Shown piece by piece: positions 1 to 11,513 of a stretch of DNA of 64,000 nt. The notes beneath the pieces are model-generated. The model was not told the origin of the DNA, searched no databases, and saw nothing but the letters and a program-made list of their open reading frames with translations. The DNA is from Cheiracanthium punctorium (Eukaryota > Arthropoda > Arachnida > Araneae > Cheiracanthiidae). The position numbers were made by a program, and so were the translations under genes. Numbering within the stretch: the stretch's first letter is position 1; the number at the start of each line of letters is the position of its first letter. The stretch covers positions 2,480,001 through 2,544,000 of the forward strand of contig JAWZYV010011619.1 in the NCBI GenBank assembly GCA_038373885.1. The letters are read 5' to 3'.

Positions 1-840
1 AAGTCACAATCACGTGACCTGTGTAGATTTTTGGCATGTGTAGAAGGGATAGTTCGTTTACAAAGTTTCAAAAAAAATTCTTATATTTTGCTTTCGATGG
101 GCGCAAATCACTTAAAATACGCTAGTGTCTGAACGATGAATTCGAATAAGTTGAAATCGGGTATGAATATAATAGGTCACCGTCACAAAACCTGTATGGG
201 CGTTAGTGTGTATAGTGTTTCCAGTTTTTGTACTAGGCTACTAAAAATATTCTTATACTTTACGTCCTATGGGCAAAAAGCTCAGATTAGGAACTCTCAG
301 CATAGGTCATCGCTACACAACTTGTATACATTTTGGAGTGTAGGATTTAGTGTAAGGCTACAAAAAAGTATTCTTATACATTGCAGGCTAGATTAAAATA
401 TTTGTCTTTAAAATCCTCCAGGCAGTCGCGCAGTTGATTGATGAAAGTACCAAATTATTTTTTTAAATAGCGTATATCCCGGCGTATAACGCGCATCAGT
501 AAATTGAAGATATGTCTTACGATAATAATTATATTTTGTAATGTAATGCATATTTGTAATGTTCATTTATAATTTTTTTTATATTAACTATTTTAAATTC
601 AATATATAACACGCATGCGAAAAAATGAAATGATTTTTTGAAGTTGAAAGTGCGTGTTATATGCCGAGATATACGGTAGTATATTAATGACAAACTTACG
701 AATTTGGGAGAAAATATTCAAACACCACATGATAATTTTCACTTTGGCTTTTTGCTGAATCATTCCCCGATTCAAATTTATTTAAAAGCTTGGTAACATT
801 CAAGTACTCGAGAAGTCGAATGGAGTCACTCCAGTTTTTT
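1..840 (+). repeat. Dispersed repeat with degenerate ~170-bp units, copy 1 (interrupted)
   Basis: Bases 1-380 hold about three degenerate tandem units sharing a TATGGGC or GATGGGC segment, a TTCTTATA segment and a GGCTAC segment. Bases 757-840 match the 3' end of the second copy near 20.2 kb, including the shared string GGAGTCACTCCAG preceded by AAGTCGA. Between these parts sits unrelated DNA that includes a TA-flanked MITE at 470-676. I infer one old repeat copy split by later insertion. No coding potential is recognised; the 86-residue reading frame at 136-396 runs through the repeat units and is not a gene. Confidence 0.6.
470..676. mobile_element. MITE with ~26-bp terminal inverted repeats and TA target duplication
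   Basis: The left end GCGTATATCCCGGCG and the reverse complement of the right end, CCGTATATCTCGGCA, form imperfect terminal inverted repeats that continue for about 26 bp (ending in ACGCGCA / ACACGCA). The dinucleotide TA flanks both ends (468-469, 677-678), as in Tc1/mariner-type insertions. The interior is AT-rich, has no reading frame and carries a third ATATAACACGCA copy near 602. It is non-autonomous. Superfamily is inferred only from the TA site. Confidence 0.65.
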
Positions 841-2309
841 TAACTAACAACTTCGCTACTAAATTTATAATACAAACATTTCTGAATATAGCTTTAACAT
901 TTCAATTTGAAAATATTAGTTTCAATGTAATTGGCTTTTTTTTTATATCATATAAAAATTCTTTCGTATGGAAGTTTAACATTGCCCAACATTCTGATTT
1001 TATTTGCTAAAAATGTGATCTTTCAATTTTCTATTTAGCTTGGAGATATTTACATTTTCCACACGTACCTCATAAAATACCAAAATGCATTTACCATAAA
1101 TTTTCCGATCTATTTCTCTGTTACATGACAAATCATACCTATATTCATAAGTATAATTTATGTGAATGTATGCCTTTTTAGGAAAATATGAAGTTATAAA
1201 ATATACTTTTTGCAGTTTATTTTTAGAATGAAATCTCTTTTAAGACGAAAAAATTCTCTCTTTCCGAAGAAATATTATCTAAATCCTACATAATCCAAAA
1301 ATGTTGCATAACAGTTCTACTTTTTCGTTTTGTATTTCCTAGCGCATATTTTTTATATATTTTTTATCTCCATTAAAATATTTCCTACTTTTTAGATAAG
1401 GATATAGAGTATGTAGTTCTGTGTCTATATCGGTGAATACTCTCCATGTTGTATTAAAAAAAATTACTTACACAATGTCTGAATACATGCTCAAGTTAAC
1501 TCCAAAGTGAGTTGCTTTCTATTTGTTTAAAATGTTTCTCACTGTCCTGCTTTTATAAGAAATAGATTTTCCTTCTCTTGGTATAGTATGATTCGTGCAC
1601 ATAATTCCCTGAAAATAGATAAACCATGAATGTGTCTGTGTGTGCATGTGTGTAAAACAAAAGCCTTTATTAAAAGTATTTTTATTTGTCTTTTCAGTTG
1701 GCCCTCGGTGTGGCTTTTTTTTTTTTTTTTTTTTTTTTTTTGGGACCAAATAAAATTTCCTTCAAAAGAAAGTGACCAATTAATGAGGTTAGAAATACAC
1801 AAGAAGATACGTGTTTCGGAATTACCCAGGTGCCAGGGTAATTACGCCACAGAGTAATGTTTTACAAAACTCATTTTTAAGCAACACCAAAACCCTATTT
1901 TAGTTTATGTATTTATTCCCTGCATAAGAAGCTGTAGCACTAAATAATCCATTTAAAGTACTGAGCCAATAATCAACTTATTTTCGTATATATCGACTGC
2001 TTAAGAAAAACATTTTTATGCTTGGAAGTCATATTAATGTAGTTTAAGAAGTTTCATAAAAGTTAGTCTTGTAAGTGTGCATTAAAATATTTTAATAATT
2101 AAAATTACCTCATTCATATGGTATAACATGTGTCGAAATAAGAGTAAATTAAGGCTCGAAAACTTTTATTTAAAATATTTCAGTTTTGTTCCCTACTTTG
2201 CTTAAATTATGTAAAAATGTAAAATATTTAATGTCGCACATAGGTTCAAAAATTGACCATATTCTTCCTAATCCACATACTTCGTTATTTCTACCTTTTT
2301 TTTTCCAAT
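841..2309. other. AT-rich DNA without a recognised gene
   Basis: Nothing with coding support is seen on either strand. A poly-T run of about 27 bases lies at 1715-1741, which is also a possible poly(A) tail of a retroposed sequence on the minus strand. The short reading frames crossing that run (Lys-rich on the minus strand) are artefacts of it. Confidence 0.6.
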
Positions 2310-2605
2310 GTCGGGGACTCTCCGTTTAGAGCTATTAGCCACTAACTACCAAGGCCGGAGTTACTGGTCTCTTTATTATGAAGGCACCCAATAGGTGGAC
2401 CAGTGTGGTTCTTACGAAGGATACACAAGCCTGTGCTGGGAATCGAACCCGGTACCTTGGTGTGGTATAGAATGGCTATCAAACCCCTACAAACCCTACA
2501 TGACACACAAGCCTGTGCTGGGAATCGAACCCGGTACCTTGGTGTGGTATAGAATGGCTATCAAACCCCTACAAACCCGAGTGGCCGTTATTTCTACATT
2601 ATGAG
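2310..2605 (-). repeat. SINE-like segment with an 82-bp internal direct duplication
   Basis: The strings GGAATCGAACCC at 2439-2450 and 2521-2532 are, read on the minus strand, GGGTTCGATTCC, a good match to the B box of a tRNA-type RNA polymerase III promoter. The surrounding ~72 bp (starting ACACAAGCCTGTGCTGGG) is present twice almost without change at a spacing of 82 bp. This suggests a tRNA-derived SINE on the minus strand whose head was duplicated. No convincing A box was identified, so the SINE call is moderate. The reading frame across it is a shadow. Confidence 0.5.
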
Positions 2606-2838
2606 ATGACTACGAAACCGTTTTGCTCAATTTAGTGGGAAATTTGACTGTACCCTCAAGTTATTATACTGGAGCAAACGAAAACGCTAAATATAAATTT
2701 AGTATAGAAAATCTGCCAAGAGCATTTATAAGCATTACACATATGCGCAATTTGTATAACTTTTGTCAACGCTTACAACTGGAACCCTAACATTTCCAGC
2801 TCAGCTCATGTAGCAACTAGCAGCAAAGGCACTCTTAA

Positions 2839-3281
2839 CCCTTTGATGCGCAACCCTTTCCCAATGCCGAAACAAGGGCAGCCGTTGCCATCGCTCGACT
2901 TAACTACCAGCAAGATGGCGGACGATCATCGCGTGCCACAGATCTAGAGACCCTTTTTTTGACGACAGCTTGCTGTGTTCGATCGTCCGCCATCTTGCTG
3001 GTAGTTAAGTCGAGCGATGGAAACGGTTGCCCTTTTTTCAGCATTGGGCAATCAATCTAGCTGTTCTCGCATTCTTCCATTTTCAGCAGATGTCAGTGCT
3101 GTTAAAAATAAGCGTGACAATTTTTTTCACGGGAAATGACGTGCTAAAAAGTAAAGGATTCTCGTGGAGCTATGTCACCCGCAACTATTTTTATAGAAAT
3201 CAAATCTATTCTTCGTGACTGGCAACAGTCAAAACGTCAGAGTTTGGTGTTCCCAGAGCGGGTACACTGCGCGTTAAAGGG
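2839..3281. mobile_element. piggyBac-type MITE, copy 1 (TTAA-flanked)
   Basis: The element starts CCCTTTGATGCGCA and ends TGCGCGTTAAAGGG, which are inverted repeats with one small difference, and it is flanked on both sides by TTAA (2835-2838 and 3282-3285). TTAA target sites and CCC...GGG ends are hallmarks of the piggyBac superfamily. Inside, bases ~2862-2930 and ~2972-3052 are inverted copies of one another, giving a palindrome with arms of roughly 70 bp. The arm contains CAAGATGGCGGACGATC. There is no transposase. A second copy lies at 3624-4099. Confidence 0.85.
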
Positions 3282-3623
3282 TTAAAACTTGTGATGGCAA
3301 AGTAAACGCGATTAATGTTCTTTTCCGATTGCTAATATTAATAAACTTGTCGAGATAAGTTGCATTCGTAAATGAACGTTTGGCATTAATTTCTGTATCC
3401 TTCATTTTCAAGCGAATATTAGTGTGAACAGCGTGGCAAATTCATGGGATACTATTGGCACATACGTAATTCTGCATGCTTTAAAGTTGTAGGTACCAGA
3501 GGAGTTACGCCAAGCTATGTAACTTTAACAAGGTAACCAGAATGGAAATGAAATATGTCCTTACTGTAAGGAATGTGAATGCTAAGTTGCTGAATGCGTT
3601 ACTACACAGACGTTGGCTTTTAA

Positions 3624-4099
3624 CCCTTTGAGGCGCAACCCTTTCCCAATGCTGAAAAAAGGGCAGCCGTTGCCATCGCTCGACTTAACTACCAGGAAGA
3701 TGGCGGACGAAGTCCGCCATCTTGCTGGTAGTTGTCGAGCGAAAAAAGGGTCTTTGAAAAAAGTGTCTCTAGATCTGTGGCACGCGATGAACGTTTCGAT
3801 CGTCCGCCATCTTGCTGGTAGTTAAGTCGAGAGATGGCAACGACTGCCCTTTTTCCAGCATTGGGCAATCTATCCAGCTGTTCTTGCATTCTTCCATTTT
3901 TCAGCAGATGTCAGTGCTGTTAAAAATAATCGTGACAATTTTTTTTACGGGAAATGACGTGTTAAAAAGGAAAAGATTCTCGTGGAGCTATGTCACACGC
4001 AACTATTTTTATAGAAATCAAATCTATTCTTCGTGACTGGCAACAGTCAAAACGTCAGAGTTCGGTGTTCCCAGAGCGGGAACACTGCGCGTTAAAGGG
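3624..4099. mobile_element. piggyBac-type MITE, copy 2 (TTAA-flanked)
   Basis: It is the same family as the element at 2839-3281: it starts CCCTTTGAGGCGCA, ends TGCGCGTTAAAGGG and is flanked by TTAA at 3620-3623 and 4100-4103. The right ~260 bp is nearly identical to copy 1. The centre differs: a short extra inverted duplication puts an AAGATGGCGGAC arm directly against a GTCCGCCATCTTG arm around 3695-3740. That points to palindrome-driven rearrangement. No reading frame is credible. Confidence 0.85.
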
Positions 4100-4103
4100 T
4101 TAA

Positions 4104-7100
4104 ACATAAGTCTATTGTAACTTAAGAATAGTTAGCCTAACATCTAAGAATTAGTCGATTCTCGAAACTAATCATTGTCTTGCATAAGGTAACAGAATAT
4201 TTGAAACTCTTTATATGAAACAATCAAGATTGCATAGCTGTTTTTGTATCATAAAATAGTAAAATGTTGAATAATTTCAGTAAAAACGTAATTTTTGCTG
4301 TTTGTCTCGATGCAAAACAGATGTCTAAAAAAATATCCGTGTAAGCATGAATTAAAAGTAATCATTTTGTAAATAAATACTCAACATGAAATACTCACAT
4401 AGAAAATACGCACATGGTTTTTCTTACTAATAATTATGAATAACGATAGCTGTTCATAAGTAATATGTAATTAAGATCTTCAAGATATAAATTTTAAATT
4501 AATTACTATCATGAGGAAAGCTTTTCACATCTGTTTCGATTTATAAATCAGGCGTCGACACAAATATTACAGCTTTTTTAAAAGTATACACAGCTTCATT
4601 TTTTAAATAGATATTTTTAAATCATAAAATTTTAAAACTGTATGTACATAATTTTAATTAAAGTATACACCGTATTACACTCATAAGTGAAACCGCAACA
4701 AGTCAATTAAGATCAAGTAAGGTTATGAACTCAAGGCTAATTCGAATGGGCAAAACTAATCTCTCAGCTTTTAAACATAGACTATAATCTTAATCTCTTG
4801 ATTCTAGACGAATTACTTCATTTGGTTCGCTTACACTATTTGAAATAGATCTTTAATTTCATGTAATATTATGTTTAAACGTAACAATATCTTGACACTT
4901 TGCATAACAAGATATTAATTATTTCCGATATTAAAGTACCTTTATCTTTTCATCCACTAAATACAGCCCCTCAAAAGCTATTCTTATATTAACATTTTTA
5001 AAGTGTAATTCAGCTATGAAGTTCATTTGAATGAAACTCCAAATTTATTCATAGTTTATCTTTAATAAATAAAAACTTTCAATGCTATCTCAAAAAAAAA
5101 CTATTTCAAAAATTTAGCCAACACTATTTAACATTAATAAAATAATTTATGGTGTACGCAACCATCTGTAAGCCCACAGCAACTTTTTCTTCCAGCAAAT
5201 ATGTCTTCGCTTTATGGGCTCACCTTTTTTATCTTTCAATATTTTTTACGTCTTCCTCATAAAAGCAAGACCTAAGTCCGGAACAAAGTCGGTAATATTT
5301 TCCTCTACAGTAAGTGTCAAACTAGGAGATCACCGAAACACTATAGAACAGAATATTACTGATTTCGTTTCGAGCTTACCTCTCTCTTCCCATAAAAGTA
5401 ATAATAGCTCATAGTTTGAAGATAGAGTCTTATCGAGCGAGACTTTTAGAGAGAACTTAAGACAGTTTTGAAATGAATGGAGAGGAATAAATTCTAGAGC
5501 TTGGGAGAATTGCTGTCATTGCAGATGTCAGTGGCCACAGTCCATTCTTTTATCGGTGGAGGAGAGATTATTGTGACGACATTTATACTAGTGGAGGCAA
5601 CGTATAAAGAATAGTCTAGCTAAAATTCCCTTTTTATAATGTGCGTCTGGAAGTCATTTTATTTTGCATTTAAGATAAGTGCTGTGCATGGGAAGCACCA
5701 CATATATTTTAATATCGTCTGAGAAGATATGGTACTTGTAGACTGCATTTGTTAAATAACGAAATCTTTTCAGGGGAAAAAAAGAGTGTTGCTATAAAAA
5801 AAAAACGGAGAAACAGTTGTAAAAAAAATATTAACTCTCCTTTATAACTGATAATTTTAAACTCTGCTCTTTATTTGCCAAGAAAGTCGCTTTTGTCTAT
5901 TGCAAAATAGCTTAAATCCGAGTGATTCAAAATTAATATAGCGATTACAAACTATTACAATTATTTAATTGAAAACAATTTTTCTCTAAGAATGACACAG
6001 AATATAAAAGGAAGTTCAAAATTTTGTTTGCATCCTTTATAAACACTCAATCTGACTCCCCATGGTAACACGTTTAACATCTAAAGAGTAGTTCCTTTTA
6101 CGTCATACATTCCGAAGTTTATATATGGAGTCACCAATACAAGCACATTAGAAATACACATGAGTGTAAACCACTCGACTTGTTTAGATTGAACACCCAA
6201 GCATTAGGTGATATTTTATATGGAGACTAGTTATGGTTAGTTATTATTATAGAAGTAATCAGGATTGACTTCATATGCACCCCCTTGTTTCGTAAGATTT
6301 CGTAAATATAAAACCACAAAATTCTCCAAAAACTTTAGTTGAAAAATTTATTTACATATATTAATTACATTACTATTGAAATTAATAGTTATGGTAATTC
6401 TTGGGGGCCAGCATACGTTGGCATACCTAGAAATGAAGTCGCAGAGAAGCTTCCCAAAGAAGTTAGGAATCTTTGAAGTAATTACCAAATCATACTTAAA
6501 GATGTGAATGCAATTGCTCGGTACCATCTCTCGGAAAAACAACATCAAAAAAGACTTAAAATTTATTATACAAACTCCAATATAGAGAGTCACGAAAACT
6601 AATACTCTTTGAGAACCGAGCATTCTCGAGATATGAGGTTGCTAATAGATGGTACCAGACCTTACAGTCCCTGTGTTCGTGTACCGTTGCCTCCAGTGCG
6701 TATTTTTGATTGCTTTGCAATTTTAATATGTCTGTCTTACCTTGAAGAATACCCCTTCAATGTCAAATTTGCTCTACTCTAAGAACATCACTGATCTGAC
6801 TACTCATGGATATATGTAGGTTTATTTAAGATGATCACGACACCAAACAAACAACAATGAAATTTAATGTGTGCTTGTTAAAAAACTGCCAGGTTTATTG
6901 AATTTTTCTATCTTTTACGAGGCTTTTTTTTACTTCTTCCTTGCTTATATTAGTCTTAGGTCTGATGTGCCAAGACAGCTATGTCGAAGACTTGTGTGTT
7001 TCGGATTAAGCTGCTGAAAATCGTTAAAAATATCAAAATTATAAAATTTTTAGATTTTAAAAGCATTTTAGAATTTTTTCTTGCATGTTTGTGAACATTT

Positions 7101-7290
7101 TCAAATCGATTAGTTCATCAATGCTGTAGATGCTATTAGAAATCAAAGAATCGAGAAAATTCTTTAAAAATTTAAGAACTGAATTTTTACACTTTTTAAA
7201 GTTGTTACTTTTTTTTCTTATTTGTTTTATCTTACTCAGAAATTTTGTAATCCAATCCATCTACTGTATCTAACAGATACATAAACAATA
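4104..7290. other. AT-rich DNA without a recognised gene
   Basis: Read through on both strands. Only short unsupported reading frames occur (for example 5214-5414 plus, 6348-6623 minus, 7057-7260 minus), with compositions expected of AT-rich noncoding DNA. No repeat with recognisable ends was found. Confidence 0.5.
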
Positions 7291-7324
7291 TACACGGTGT
7301 ATCACGAAGGGGTCATAAGTTGAA

Positions 7325-7685
7325 GTCATTAATAATAATAATGAATATAATAATAATAATAACAATAACAATAATGAAATAACTCAAAAATGGTGATTTA
7401 TTTATTTATTTGCCAGGAGAGGACAGCTCGCGTCACTGAATGTGTCGCTTAGAGCTACATATACGTCCTTCCTGGAATTTCCCGCCACAATTTGGAATCT
7501 CATCAGAAGGTGGGGGACTTCTGAATATTGGCACCCCTCGGAAACTGCTAGCGACCGCCGAGAGGACTTTCGGAACCACGAATTTAACGTGCACGTACAC
7601 CGAATGTACACGGTGGTCTTTAGTGGTAAGCCGGTATCGAACCCACAACCTTCCGGTTACGAGTCCAACGCCGTAATCACGATAG
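7325..7685 (-). repeat. tRNA-derived SINE (minus strand)
   Basis: Read on the minus strand from about 7685, the head shows GATTACGGCGTTGGACT (A-box region) and, about 30 bases later, GGGTTCGATACCGGC (B box, + strand ~7633-7647). This is a typical tRNA-like pol III promoter. The body follows for ~220 bp, and the 3' end runs into ATTT/AAAT and TAA-type simple repeats at ~7325-7415, a usual SINE tail. It splits the left inverted repeat of the surrounding transposon, so it inserted later. Overlapping short reading frames on both strands are not genes. Confidence 0.7.
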
Positions 7686-8344
7686 AAGCATGAAACGAGT
7701 GGTATGCTTGTCAAAAACTTGAAGAATTTGATACACAAGCCACAAAACGTTTAGTTACGAATTGCGCCGATAGATGGCGCCTTAAGCGGTAAGATGGATC
7801 TAACAAAATCCTCATTTGTCGCACACATGACCGTTTCATTGCCCAAAATGTACCGTTTGGGTTGCAATCTCTTACAAAGACGTCATTGTTTTCCGAAAAA
7901 CGATGATGACTGACTGTATATTGCGCTTTTGAAACATTTGAAGCCACTTCACAACGGCTGGATGATCGACCGGTTACGGAATCACCTACACAGTACACAA
8001 GACGTTTTTGACTTTCTGGACGAATAATTCGATGATATTGCGTTGAGTTATTGTTCGAAAGTTATTGGAAAAGACATGGATTGACTTCCGTACTATCCCT
8101 ACGTCATCCCCATCCATAATCCCCAAGAAATGTTTCCTGGCTGCGGACCTTCCATCTAGTGTGGTAGATGCGCATATAAAATCGATTTCAATGTGATTTT
8201 TTTCTGTGTCTTGCTCTTTTCCTGGCATCCGTATCGTCGATTATGGTGCCATCTATCAGAGTAATTTGCAACTAAAATTTTGTGGTTCAGTATCAAATTC
8301 TTACGGATTTTTTAATTCACATACCATTTGTTTCATGCTTTTGT

Positions 8345-8505
8345 CAAGGACGTATTTAGGGGGGAGTTGTCCGGACCCCCCCCCCTCCCCCCCCCGAAAT
8401 TTTCATTTTTGTTACTAAAATGATAATGTAGTCTTTTTGTGAAAAATTCAGCCTTTTTTACAGTTTGGACCCCCCCCCCAAATTGTTTTTCTGGATACGT
8501 GCCTG
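8345..8505. mobile_element. hAT-type MITE with 8-bp target duplication
   Basis: The ends CAAGGACGTATTTAG and (reverse complement) CAGGCACGTATCCAG are terminal inverted repeats, each followed inward by a run of G or C. The flanks are GCTTTTGT and ACTTTTGT (7 of 8 identical), consistent with the 8-bp duplication of hAT elements. The insertion splits the right inverted repeat of the element at 7293-8556. It is noncoding. Confidence 0.7.
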
Positions 8506-8556
8506 ACTTTTGTCTATCACCCTTTCTGGTAGGTTCTTCGTGAAAACACCCTGTAC

Positions 8557-10020
8557 ATACACAGATTTGCCTCTTTATGTATGCAAAAAGAATAAATATA
8601 CATTACAGTGTATTGTGTTAAAAATAACGTTCAATCGTAACATTCATTAGATTATTTAAAACATATTATGTACTTTTTTTCATAATACTTTTATTAACTC
8701 ATTTTCTCCTGCATGTTCATTAATGAAGTCAAATAAATGTTTCAGTCATTTTATATAAAACAAAGTAAAAACCAATCCTGCAAAATCACTTAAATTTTAT
8801 TAAACGAATTTGCCATGGGCATACATACAAACCTGAAATTTCTATTATCAGGGTTTTTAAAACAATTCACGTAAAAGGATTAAATGATTCATTTAATATT
8901 TTACTCGTAAAATAATATGGCTTTTTTTCCCATTTCAGACCTTTATAAATAATGCGAAATCTATAATTGCATCAAAATCATTTTATCTCTAGGGGCTTCA
9001 TATAATGTTATAGAATGAATAACATCATTCCATGAAAAATTCAAAAGTTTATAGTAAATCTCCCTTTTTTATCTTGTGTACAGAAACACAAATTTAATTT
9101 CATTGTCAGTAACTAAATTTTCGCCTTGGGAAATTATTTTCAGCCTAAAATCATTATTGTCAAAAGCGCTCCATCAAAAAATTTATGATATTTCTTTCAT
9201 TTTTCGAACTCGTATTTATTTTTACGCTTTTATCTAATATTTAACAATAAATTCATTTAAGGTGGCTGTTTTTAGTTCGTCACTGAATTTTTTTACAGGA
9301 TTATATTTTTTGTTCAATTTGCAGAGTTAGTGGAAGATTAAAATTAAATAACGGAGATGGATAAGGAATAATTTTCTAGAAAGATAATAAATAGTGTAAA
9401 GGCCTATGCATAATAAAATGAGAACTTTATATTTACTTACATTCAATATAACAATAATAAAATTTTTTGTGATAATATATTTGTTCCTATATCAAAAAAA
9501 TCTAGATTTAACCATATCCAATTAATAACCAAAACAATATGAAACTTTTCAAAATTTTGAATAAAATGCAGTGCGCACAAATTGCGTACTGCACGAAAAA
9601 GACACTAGTGTGTCTGCCACTTTTGCGCTTCTTTCTCAAGTTATTTCTATTTCCTGACTCACGCAAATATAAAGTCAATTTATAAATACAGACTTCAAGT
9701 AATTTTCCAGGTCACGCACCAGGTCATATTCTATTAAAACTTTTCCGAGTTTATGGCTAAAATATGCGAAGTTTCCCTGATCTTCCCGTTTCTTTTTTTT
9801 AACTACTGACTTCCTTGCATATGCCAAAAAAAACCTCCTAGCATTGTGAACTAACGGCATGATCATCATCCATGCCGCATATCCATAAAAATACGATTCC
9901 AAGATACGAAAATTAAAATTTTAACAGCAGTAACGTGAACGCACAGTTGACATTCCGTTCGCAACAACCTTGAAACGTCGCACTTTAAATAAACAAGAAT
10001 CAGGACAGATTTCATCGTAT
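8557..10020. other. AT-rich DNA without a recognised gene
   Basis: No coding support, tRNA-like promoter or inverted-repeat ends were found. The minus-strand frame at 9675-9902 (75 codons) has no recognisable domain. Confidence 0.45.
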
Positions 10021-10560
10021 TTTATTTAAATAATAAAGGTTATAATAATGGTGGCTGGTAACTTAGCAGAAACACTGGCTTCACTGGAGGATGCAAAGGA
10101 GTAAGTGACGCAGAAAGAAGTGCAAACAAAGTAAGCCAACTTGGCGATAGCACTAGGAGCAAGAAGGAACGGTCGTAAATTAAATCGTCATATTGAAAAA
10201 AAAAAAGCCATAGGTAAGTTAGAGATAACGCAATAGCAATAAAATTTAGCTATCGGCTCGCCTTCAGGAGATAGGTAAGGCGAACTTGCACTGAAGCAAT
10301 TTTACTGAAGCCCGAGGGAAAACTGGGAGAAACTGCATATACAGGACAAAAGGGCTCCAGAAAAGAAAAAGCTTACATGGCTTTAATGGTAAAAGCCAAA
10401 GTAATTTATAAAACAGAATTAAAATAGCGTAATGGAGAGCGATTGGAATTTAAAAATAGCAAAGAGCATTAAATTCAGAATAGGGAAATTAAAATCAGAA
10501 CTAATTAAAAAATATTTGATAAACTGCATCTCAGGTAGAGCACATAAAAAGGATTCAGAA
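10021..10560. other. Less AT-rich segment, possibly exon-bearing or old repeat
   Basis: This stretch is visibly richer in G on the plus strand than its surroundings. It begins with a short ATG frame at 10048 (MVAGNLAETLASLEDAKE, 18 codons) whose 3' end overlaps a perfect splice-donor-like GTAAGT at 10100. No continuation exon could be identified nearby and no family was recognised. It could equally be unannotated repeat sequence. Confidence 0.2.
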
Positions 10561-10589
10561 TCACATAACAATGTGGGTAGTAGCTGTTA

Positions 10590-10915
10590 ATGCTGCTGTT
10601 GCCGTGGCCATGGATAGACGACAATAGCAAGAGGAGCAATGGAAAGAGGAGTGCCATTGCCACCGAGGGTGTTGGACTTCTACTTGTTGGTCCCTAATTT
10701 TGAACCGACTCCAGATGAGGGGCCAACCACCACCTGAAATCGGCACCCCCAGAGGTATCGTTTAACAACTTGTAAGCCATTGGAGCCACGACGGATTTTA
10801 CGTGCACCAACTCCGATTAGCATACACGGTCCCACAGCAGTCGAGCCGTGAGGGAATTGACCCTCCCAAGCACCGGCCGAGCCGGATGTGGCTTTACTTG
10901 CTGTGTTCTTATGGG
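10590..10915 (-). repeat. SINE family S1, copy A (minus strand)
   Basis: The reverse complement of this segment aligns with the plus-strand copies near 35.2 and 45.0 kb. Shared blocks on the SINE strand include GGGAGGGT, a GACTGCTG segment, a (C/G)TGTA(T/C)GCTAA segment, CGTGGCTCCA, AACGATACCTCTGGG and a CTCATCTGGA(A/G)T segment. This establishes a dispersed family with a conserved body. The head is close to 10915. The minus-strand frame at 10561-10746 is a shadow. Confidence 0.65.
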
Positions 10916-11127
10916 AACGAAGTTTAGCGTCCAGACCACTGCGGGACAGTAGCTGTTACTAATCACTTTGAAAGAAGCCCAGACATAATAGTGAACTTCC
11001 CGACCAAACTAATGTATCTTTCTCAGGAAACACGTCATTAAAATTGATAGAATTGATAATTAGGGTTAAAATTTCTCTCTATCATTATGGGACACCCTGT
11101 GCTTGTGTATATACATATTTATATAAG

Positions 11128-11513
11128 CAGGGGGTTTCAAAAAAGTTCTGACAAGCTTTAAGGATAGATAGGGCACAAAATATACAATCAAAAATGTATA
11201 GCAACGTGGGGTCAAAAACGCCGTTTTCACTTACCTGTTAACAATCACTTTTTGACAAGCGTTAAAGTGTTCGTTAGATTGCTTAACCAAGTTTAATAAC
11301 AATGGAATGAAGAAGAATTTTTAAAATACCAATTTTAATCACGTGTTGATGCATTGGTTTTTGACGAACATTGGTCGGAATGTTCTTCCAAAGTGATTAT
11401 TAGCAGCTGCGTGCAGACAACGTTTCTGACTCCACATTTCCATGTGATTCTGAATCCTTATTATATGCCCGACTTACCCTTAAAATTTATAGGAGCCCTT
11501 TCAAAACACCCTG
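11128..11513. mobile_element. MITE with CAGGGTGTTTC-type inverted ends
   Basis: The left end CAGGGGGTTTCAAAAAAG and the reverse complement of the right end, CAGGGTGTTTTGAAAGGG, are imperfect inverted repeats; a further TTTAAGG segment is shared about 30 bp inside. AT-rich TATA sequence flanks both ends. The 63-codon frame inside has no support. Confidence 0.55.

Larger units (their letters stand above)
7293..8556 (-). mobile_element. Inverted-repeat DNA transposon remnant with nested insertions
   Basis: The left end TACACGGTGTATCACGAAG at 7293 pairs with the right end, whose reverse complement is TACAGGGTGTTTTCACGAAG. Further inside, 7685-7748 (AAGCATGAAAC..., GAATTTGATAC..., CCACAAAACG) is the inverted counterpart of ~8272-8340, so the inverted repeats were long, perhaps over 100 bp. 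The left repeat is split by a SINE (7325-7685) and the right one by a hAT-type MITE (8345-8505). The middle, 7749-8228, holds two short minus-strand open stretches (95 and 80 codons) that may be decayed transposase; I could not match them to a family. Confidence 0.5.

Noticed and set aside
2395..2604. Frame with internally repeated peptide
   Set aside because: It is caused by the 82-bp duplication of a SINE-like head.
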